From NCBI GenBank assembly GCA_039961635.1, contig JABRWB010000022.1, positions 1-37,618 of the forward strand: a DNA stretch of 37,618 nucleotides, read 5' to 3'. Below are positions 32,713-37,618 of this stretch, piece by piece (position 1 is the stretch's first letter; the number at the start of each line of letters is the position of its first letter). Source of the stretch: a bacterium (GTDB lineage: Bacteria > 4484-113 > JAGGVC01). The notes beneath the pieces were generated by a model. The model had not been told where the DNA came from. It did no database searches and was given only the letters and a program-made list of their open reading frames with translations. The translations under genes and the position numbers were made by a program.

Positions 32713-33663
32713 ATGACTAGCGCGGGCCGGAGGCTGGTCCGGGTCCGGATCGGCATGCTGGGCCGAGAATCGGTTTTCCTTGCGCCGGCGGACGTCGAAC
32801 TTGAAAACGACGCCGTCGTGGTGGTCGAGCGCGCATACGGCCCGGACTGGGGACGCGTATCCGGCGCGGAGGAAGACGTCGGCCAGGAAATCAACGAGTG
32901 CATCCTGCGCAAGGCGGACGAAGATGATTTGCTTGCAATAGACGCATCCGCTCCGGTGCAGGAGGATGTCGACACATTCAAATCCCTTGCCGCGGAATGC
33001 GGGCTTTCAATGAAGCTTGCGGGTATAGACAACAGCCTCGCGTTCGACAAAATCACGTTTTACTTTATCGCCGAGGGGCGGGTTGATTTCCGTGAACTGG
33101 TCAAGCGCCTTGTCAAGAAATACTCCCGCCGGGTCGAGCTGCACCAGCTCAATCTGGAAGACCAATACAAATTCCTGCCGTCTTTTGGAATCTGCGGACT
33201 CGAAGTATGCTGCAGGAAGATGAAAGGGTTGTTCGGAATGAAGGTCGCGGCGCGCGTATGCCGCGACCAGAGGATCGCGTACAATCCGATGAAAATGGCC
33301 GGATGCTGCGGCAAGGCGCGGTGCTGCTTCGCGTTCGAGCACGACAATTACGCGGAATTTGCCGCGAAGCTGCCGAAGCTGGGAGGCAAGGTAGAGTTCC
33401 GCGGCCGCGAATACAGGCTGGAGGACTGGGATATTTTCAGCAGATCCGTGATACTTTCCGATCCGGCGGAAGGCTCGAGCCGCCGCGTCGGATGGGACGA
33501 ATTCACCGACGCGGAGATTGCGGGAGACAGCGAAGCCGCCGCAAGCGAGCGCGTGATTGACGCGGCTCCCGCGCCCCCGCAGCGGCGCGATCCGCCTGCA
33601 GGAACTCCCCGCGCCAGGCACGCGCGGCACGTTCGCGCGCGCGGGCCGCGGCGCGGGCAATAG
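32713..33663 (+). CDS. PSP1-domain protein (RicT/YaaT-like)
   Basis: A 316-residue protein. Residues about 60-235 match the PSP1 family that includes Bacillus RicT (YaaT), part of the Ric complex controlling RNase Y-dependent RNA processing. The cysteine motifs GICGLEVCC (C161, C166, C167) and MAGCCGKARCC (C198, C199, C204, C205) match the residues that bind iron-sulfur clusters in RicT. The core FYFIAEGRVDFRELVKRL is highly typical. The C-terminal ~50 residues are Pro/Arg-rich and probably disordered. The start ATG 32713 lacks a ribosome site and lies 29 nt after nifJ, so co-transcription is likely. The role in this organism is inferred only by family. Confidence 0.88.
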   Translation: MTSAGRRLVRVRIGMLGRESVFLAPADVELENDAVVVVERAYGPDWGRVSGAEEDVGQEINECILRKADEDDLLAIDASAPVQEDVDTFKSLAAECGLSMKLAGIDNSLAFDKITFYFIAEGRVDFRELVKRLVKKYSRRVELHQLNLEDQYKFLPSFGICGLEVCCRKMKGLFGMKVAARVCRDQRIAYNPMKMAGCCGKARCCFAFEHDNYAEFAAKLPKLGGKVEFRGREYRLEDWDIFSRSVILSDPAEGSSRRVGWDEFTDAEIAGDSEAAASERVIDAAPAPPQRRDPPAGTPRARHARHVRARGPRRGQ

Positions 33664-33693
33664 CGGAATGCGCAAGGCGCATCCGAGCGCGGT

Positions 33694-33699
33694 TATAAT
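33694..33699 (+). promoter_or_regulatory. TATAATC -10 element of the YARHG-domain gene
   Basis: TATAAT followed by C, with no clear -35. The next start codon, ATG 33744, is preceded by GGGGAG seven bases upstream, so this leader is about 38 nt. Confidence 0.5.
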
Positions 33700-33743
33700 C
33701 GGAGGGCGCGCAAGCGCAGACCGCAACCGCGGGGAGCACAGCC

Positions 33744-35054
33744 ATGACAAAATTAATTTCCGCCGTTTTGGCAATCTTTTTCATTTTGCCCGTTACGCCG
33801 GCATGGCCGAACGACAGCGCGGCCAGCGTTGACGGTCTCGCGATAGCGCCGGTGCAGGGCGAAGTGGATACGGTGCGACTGGAAAAGGAAATTTTGAACA
33901 TCCGGTTCGCTGACGATTATTACGCGTACGTGGACGTGACGTTTTTCCTCAAGAACGAATCGCCGGAGCCTGTAACCATTGCGATCGGATTCCCGGACGA
34001 GCGCGCGACGGTTTGGAGAAACGCTCCCAAGAGCGAAATGGAAGAACTCACTCCGGACGACTGGTTCGTAAACTGGTACGGCGGATATACGGGATGGATA
34101 GAAGATTTCACTTGCACCGTTGACGGCAAAAAAGTGGAGACAACCGACAGAACGCAGACTTTGCCTTACGAGCGCGATGTGCTTTCCGGCCTTTTGAACG
34201 CGTATTGGAACGAAGAACCTCCCCAGGGCGAATTTCCGTTCAACCTGGGGCCGCAATTCCTGCACCTTGCGCTGGGACTCGAAAAGGATCTGGAAGTAGT
34301 TTGGAAAAGCTTCGTGCTTTCCTGGGCGCCTGGCGAGACGCACAAAGTTCACCACACCTTCAAAGCGTACCGCGGCTCGAGCATCGGATGGGCGCCGCAC
34401 ATCACCAGCACTTTCGAATACACATTGATTACGGGCAAAAGCTGGAAGGGAACCATAGGCGAGCTTGTCGTCACCGCGACGCTGGATCCCGAAGTCAATT
34501 TCGAATGGCTAACAGGCGAGCCCGGCGACGAGTGGGCGGCGATCAACCGGCTGCTGTGGGGGAACGAGATGGAGGCGGCGTATCCGCCGACCGACGAAGA
34601 AGGCCAGCCGACGTCGTGGGAGGAATATTATCCGGACTGGGAAATCACGACCGGATGGCTGGAGCGCGTGGATTCGCGCACGCTGCGCGGCGTAAAGACA
34701 AACTGGGAGCCGTCGTCATCCGATTCTCCGGTCGTGCGGTTCGGCGCGTCGATGGTCGAGTATTACGCGCTCGAACAGGTATTCCCGGACAGCGCGACCG
34801 AATTGATTCCCGCGGAAACGCTTGCAGCGATGCCGCTCTCGCTTCTGCGGTACGGGCGCAATGAAATATACGCGCGCCACGGACGGAAATTCGCGGACGA
34901 GTGGCTGCAAAGCTGCTTCGAGGACAAGACATGGTACACCCCCGACCCGTCATACCGCTCGCCGCGCGACGACGACGAAAGGCTATCGGAAATAGAAAAG
35001 AAGAACATCGCCCTGATCAAAGCCGAGGAAAACCGCCGCAGGCATCCCAAATAG
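33744..35054 (+). CDS. Exported YARHG-domain protein
   Basis: A 436-residue protein with an N-terminal signal peptide (hydrophobic from about 4 to 19, cleavage probably near TPAWP). The middle part is beta-rich and resembles the DUF4424 type of exported domain (YYAYVDVTFFLKNES). The C-terminal ~75 residues form a YARHG domain, with the signature EIYARHGRKF (YARHG at 376-380) followed by SCFEDKTWYTPDPSY and a charged helix LSEIEKKNIALIKA. YARHG domains are extracellular modules in lipoproteins and peptidases; their ligand is unknown. ATG 33744 has GGGGAG at the proper spacing. Confidence 0.85.
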   Translation: MTKLISAVLAIFFILPVTPAWPNDSAASVDGLAIAPVQGEVDTVRLEKEILNIRFADDYYAYVDVTFFLKNESPEPVTIAIGFPDERATVWRNAPKSEMEELTPDDWFVNWYGGYTGWIEDFTCTVDGKKVETTDRTQTLPYERDVLSGLLNAYWNEEPPQGEFPFNLGPQFLHLALGLEKDLEVVWKSFVLSWAPGETHKVHHTFKAYRGSSIGWAPHITSTFEYTLITGKSWKGTIGELVVTATLDPEVNFEWLTGEPGDEWAAINRLLWGNEMEAAYPPTDEEGQPTSWEEYYPDWEITTGWLERVDSRTLRGVKTNWEPSSSDSPVVRFGASMVEYYALEQVFPDSATELIPAETLAAMPLSLLRYGRNEIYARHGRKFADEWLQSCFEDKTWYTPDPSYRSPRDDDERLSEIEKKNIALIKAEENRRRHPK

Positions 35055-35152
35055 CTAGGTTCGGGAGTGCCGGAGCATGCCTAAGCCCGTGCAGCGGCAG
35101 GCCGCGGCAATCCAAAACAAGCATGGATTACTGGAAAGCAACCAATTCACGG

Positions 35153-35158
35153 TATAAT
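35153..35158 (+). promoter_or_regulatory. TATAATC -10 element of the small unknown gene
   Basis: TATAAT followed by C, 23 nt before ATG 35182. A GGGGAGG ribosome site lies between them. The -35 is poor. Confidence 0.55.
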
Positions 35159-35181
35159 CCCCGCGTGGGGAGGTGGCGCGA

Positions 35182-35580
35182 ATGTTGCTCCGGTTTTTCA
35201 AATACTTGTATCTTTACCTGAACGGCACGCTCTCGCGGATCCAGTTCGGCTACCTGGTGCGCGAGGGAACGGACGTGCGTTTGGCCGCGTCTTACCGGTG
35301 GTCGGCCGAGCTTCGCGTCAAGGATAAGCCGCCGGAAACCGAGCGAGAAAAGATATTGCCCCTCAAAAACCACACGATAATCCTCAAAGATCTCACCGGG
35401 CTCAAGCCCGACACGCTCATTTACCAGGGCACGGACTCCGAAAAAGCCGAGGCCGCCATCAGCAAAATCAAGTACGACCTGTTCAATATGCCCTGTCACG
35501 AGTTCTACGAAAAGTGGGTCGTGCATCCGAACTTCGATTTCCTCGTCACGCCGCACGACCGGATGGAGATGGGAGCGTAG
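35182..35580 (+). CDS. Hypothetical protein, 132 residues
   Basis: I do not recognise this protein. It begins with an aromatic/basic helix (MLLRFFKYLYLYLNG) that may be amphipathic and associate with membrane, followed by mixed charged sequence and a Trp/His/Phe-rich C-terminus (HEFYEKWVVHPNFDFLV). ATG 35182 has GGGGAGG eight bases upstream; GTG 35173 is an in-frame alternative within that site. It is a single gene with its own -10 box, followed by a cloverleaf repeat and hisC. Confidence 0.7.
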   Translation: MLLRFFKYLYLYLNGTLSRIQFGYLVREGTDVRLAASYRWSAELRVKDKPPETEREKILPLKNHTIILKDLTGLKPDTLIYQGTDSEKAEAAISKIKYDLFNMPCHEFYEKWVVHPNFDFLVTPHDRMEMGA

Positions 35581-35588
35581 TGTCTATA

Positions 35589-35639
35589 GGAGTGCACCGG
35601 CTTGCCGGTGCTTGGGGCGGGAGCAAGCTCCCGCACTCC
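35589..35639. repeat. Cloverleaf-type palindromic repeat (REP-like)
   Basis: Outer arms GGAGTG (35589-35594) and CACTCC (35634-35639) enclose two perfect 7-bp hairpins with 2-nt loops: CACCGGC/GCCGGTG (35595-35610) and CGGGAGC/GCTCCCG (35618-35633). The 7-nt linker is CTTGGGG. It lies in the gap before hisC, just ahead of its -10 box. Such elements are usually dispersed intergenic repeats. Confidence 0.8.
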
Positions 35640-35653
35640 CAAAATATAAATTG

Positions 35654-35659
35654 TATAAT
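35654..35659 (+). promoter_or_regulatory. TATAATC -10 element of hisC
   Basis: TATAAT followed by C, 32 nt before GTG 35692. A CGGAGG ribosome site precedes the GTG. It starts just downstream of the cloverleaf repeat. Confidence 0.55.
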
Positions 35660-35691
35660 CGCCTCTCCAATCCCGCGCAACGGAGGCGTCC

Positions 35692-36789
35692 GTGGACTTC
35701 TTCAAGCTCGCCAAGCCGCAGATAAGGGAAATCCGGCCGTATCAGCCCGGCAAGCTGTTCGAGGGCAGGGGGGACGTCCTCAAACTCGCGTCGAACGAGA
35801 ACCTGCTGGGAATCTCGCAGCAAATCCGCGACGCGATTATCGCCGAGCTGGATTACGTCCACTATTATCCCGATGACGACGCGCTGCGCGTGCGCACGGC
35901 GCTTGCGGATAAATACGGCTGCTCGCCGGATAACTTAATCATGGGCAACGGCGCCGTCCAGATTATTTACTATCTCGCCGAGGCGTTCCTTCTCCCCGGC
36001 GACGAGATGATAATGGCCTGGCCCGGATTCTCGATATTCGACATTTACGCGCAGGCACAGGGCGCGACGCGCATCCGCGTCCCGGTTGATTTGAATTTCA
36101 AAGCGGATTTGGGAAAAATTCTCTCGGAGGTCACCGACCGCACGAAATTGATCTGCATTGACAATCCCAACAATCCTTGCGGGACGTACGTGAGCGAGCG
36201 GGAACTTCGGGATTTCCTGTCCAAGCTCCCCCCCCGTGTTTTAGTTTTGCTTGACGAGGCGTATTACGATTTCACCGACGCGCCCGACTATCCGGAGGCG
36301 ACGCTTATATGGCGCGAATTCCCGAACGTCGTCGTAGCGCGCACGTTCGCGAAGGTGTACGCGCTCGCGGGGCTGCGGGCCGGAGTCGGAATCGGGCATG
36401 AGGGCATGATGCAGGTGCTGTGGCGCGTGAAAGGCCCGTTCAATTTGAACAGGCTCGCCGGCGCGGCGCTTCTCGCGGCGCTCGGCGACGAGGAATTCTA
36501 CAAAACGACAACCGAAAACGTAAAGCGGATGCGGAAATACATCGACGCGAAGCTGACGGAAGCCGGAATATTCCACCCCCCCTCCCAGGCGAACTTTTTT
36601 CTATTGGACAGCGGCGTGGACGGAAAAAAACTCAACGAGCTGATGAACGAGGACGGCGTATACCTGCGCCCGATGGCGGGATTCGGCCTGCCAACTTATT
36701 TTCGCGCAAGCTTCCCGCCGACCGAGGAACAGGCCGAAAGATTCATCGAAACTCTGGTGAGGAATATAGGAAGCGTGAGGGGATTTTGA
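35692..36789 (+). CDS. hisC: Histidinol-phosphate aminotransferase
   Basis: A 365-residue fold-type I PLP enzyme that makes histidinol phosphate from imidazole-acetol phosphate in histidine synthesis. Motifs: KLASNENLLG at 31-40, YYPDDDALR at 58-66, MGNGAVQ at 84-90, CIDNPNNPCGTYVS at 155-168, LLDEAYYDF at 186-194 with D188 binding the pyridine nitrogen, RTFAKVYALAGLRAG at 217-231 with K221 as the Schiff-base lysine, and FRASF near the end. The C-terminus is normal length. GTG 35692 has CGGAGG five bases upstream. No other his genes are adjacent, so a related aromatic/broad aminotransferase activity is possible. A C8 tract at about 36229 encodes LPPR. Confidence 0.9.
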   Translation: MDFFKLAKPQIREIRPYQPGKLFEGRGDVLKLASNENLLGISQQIRDAIIAELDYVHYYPDDDALRVRTALADKYGCSPDNLIMGNGAVQIIYYLAEAFLLPGDEMIMAWPGFSIFDIYAQAQGATRIRVPVDLNFKADLGKILSEVTDRTKLICIDNPNNPCGTYVSERELRDFLSKLPPRVLVLLDEAYYDFTDAPDYPEATLIWREFPNVVVARTFAKVYALAGLRAGVGIGHEGMMQVLWRVKGPFNLNRLAGAALLAALGDEEFYKTTTENVKRMRKYIDAKLTEAGIFHPPSQANFFLLDSGVDGKKLNELMNEDGVYLRPMAGFGLPTYFRASFPPTEEQAERFIETLVRNIGSVRGF

Positions 36790-36825
36790 ATCAAGCAACA
36801 AGATGCAGCGCGGATTTTACAACTT

Positions 36826-36853
36826 TTAACATATCTCAACATGAATCTATAGA
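36826..36853 (+). promoter_or_regulatory. Promoter of the right-edge dockerin-pair gene
   Basis: TTAACA (36826-36831), a 16-nt spacer and TATAGA (36848-36853) in an AT-rich gap. The GAGG site and ATG 36878 follow. Confidence 0.4.
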
Positions 36854-36877
36854 ATATTGAAACTTATTGAGGGTATC

Positions 36878-37618
36878 ATGCCATGCAAGTCGGCAGCCAG
36901 CTCCCTAGTACTTTGCGCATGGGCACGGTTGGTTAGCCGGCAAAGCAGTCTGAGTATTCTTCTCGGGGTGAAATCAATTGTGATAATGCGGGTAATTGAA
37001 TTGTTATCAGGTTTCCAAGAGGCGAAGCTTAGCAAATTTCTGCGCGCACTAAATCAAACTCGCTTTGCCTCCGCGACTTACTTGCTCCTTAACGCTATGG
37101 CAGCGCTATTCGGGTGCACCGTTCACTCCGCAAAGGCCGTGGATTCAATACCAAGTGCCTTTAACCATGAACTTATCCTACATCTATCGCAGGTTCTGCA
37201 GGAAAGGCTCTCGGAACTCGGCACCGCTAATCGTGCTGCATTGGTACTTCCTTCCGAGGATGCCGGAAAGGTAACCGACCTAGCGTACGATCCAGCAACG
37301 AAAACGCTTTCGTGGAGTTATCGCAACACGGGCGATTACGATGTATCCGGCGAAGTGGGAGTATCCGACGTTACGCCGATAGCCTTGCATTATCTCGCGA
37401 ATGCGAATGACGGACTCGGCGACGATCCGCTGGAGAAGTGGATAGACGGCGACGCGTCGGGGGAAATAGCCATCGGGGATGTCACCCCCATCGCGCTTGG
37501 CTATATGTCGCAAGTAGCTGGCTACCGGTTTTTCACTTCGCAGGTGATCGACGGCGAGTTTTACCGCGTGGGAGCGGACGTTCCATTCGGCGAGCCGGGA
37601 ATTTTCCCCAAGACGTTT
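36878..37618 (+). CDS. Dockerin-pair lipoprotein, truncated at the window edge
   Basis: An open frame without a stop to the end of the window. It encodes the same dockerin-like pair as the four ASST-type proteins (YDVSGEVGVSDVTPIALHYL and DGDASGEIAIGDVTPIALGY, nt about 37331-37505), preceded by a helical region and a short hydrophobic segment ending in ALFGC (nt about 37080-37117) like a lipobox. The start is uncertain: ATG 36878 has GAGG five bases upstream but places the Cys at about residue 80; ATG 36986 (Cys about 44) or a later codon would fit a lipoprotein signal better. The C-terminal domains, including whether an ASST domain follows, are off the window. Confidence 0.7.
   Translation, partial: MPCKSAASSLVLCAWARLVSRQSSLSILLGVKSIVIMRVIELLSGFQEAKLSKFLRALNQTRFASATYLLLNAMAALFGCTVHSAKAVDSIPSAFNHELILHLSQVLQERLSELGTANRAALVLPSEDAGKVTDLAYDPATKTLSWSYRNTGDYDVSGEVGVSDVTPIALHYLANANDGLGDDPLEKWIDGDASGEIAIGDVTPIALGYMSQVAGYRFFTSQVIDGEFYRVGADVPFGEPGIFPKTF

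Noticed and set aside
35055-35110. Possible second copy of the cloverleaf repeat after the YARHG gene
   Set aside because: Only the first bases (GGAGTGC) match and the inner hairpins do not form properly, so I do not call it.

Overview
The window looks like part of the chromosome of an uncultured, probably anaerobic bacterium with about 55-60% GC and diderm-type lipoproteins. The reasons are a 1209-residue pyruvate:ferredoxin oxidoreductase, several lipobox signal peptides, and large lipid-anchored proteins carrying a dockerin-like calcium-loop pair plus PKD domains. Such proteins are familiar from metagenome-derived lineages, and I cannot name the phylum. I found no rRNA, tRNA, insertion sequence, prophage or recognisable CRISPR array.

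Layout. (1) Positions 181-9028, minus strand: one type III-A (Csm) CRISPR-Cas interference operon, read right to left as cas10/csm1, csm2, csm3, csm4, csm5, a CARF-domain effector gene, and a gene for a class III nucleotide-cyclase-like domain fused to TPR repeats. A TTGACA-17-TAGTTT promoter precedes cas10. No cas6, cas1, cas2 or array is present, so these must lie outside the window or elsewhere. (2) Positions 9381-20970, minus strand: four tandem paralogues of about 930-936 residues. Each has a lipobox signal, a dockerin-like pair, three PKD-like repeats and a C-terminal arylsulfotransferase (ASST)-type propeller domain. (3) Positions 21304-25264, plus strand: proline dehydrogenase, a small lipoprotein, an LmeA/DUF2993-like membrane protein, a PAS-like/coiled-coil protein and a GNAT acetyltransferase. 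A convergent secreted thermonuclease gene follows. (4) Positions 26144-28691: mnmG, then a 480-nt gene-free stretch with DnaA-box-like sequences (candidate oriC), then a 50-residue Lys/Ala/Pro histone-H1-like protein. (5) Positions 29054-36789, plus strand: nifJ, a PSP1/RicT-like gene, a YARHG-domain protein, a small unknown gene and hisC. A fifth dockerin-pair lipoprotein begins at the right edge and is cut off.

How it fits together. The Cas10 HD and GGDD motifs, the Csm3 catalytic Asp and the CARF protein predict an active RNA-sensing complex that makes cyclic oligoadenylate. The cyclase-TPR gene starts within 4 nt of the CARF gene and is clearly AT-richer than the rest of the operon. It is the best candidate here for an undescribed accessory. 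The ASST lipoproteins form a clade-type surface family unrelated to the CRISPR locus. Many genes in regions 3-5 share a TATAATC -10 element very close to the start codon, which suggests short-leader or leaderless transcripts.
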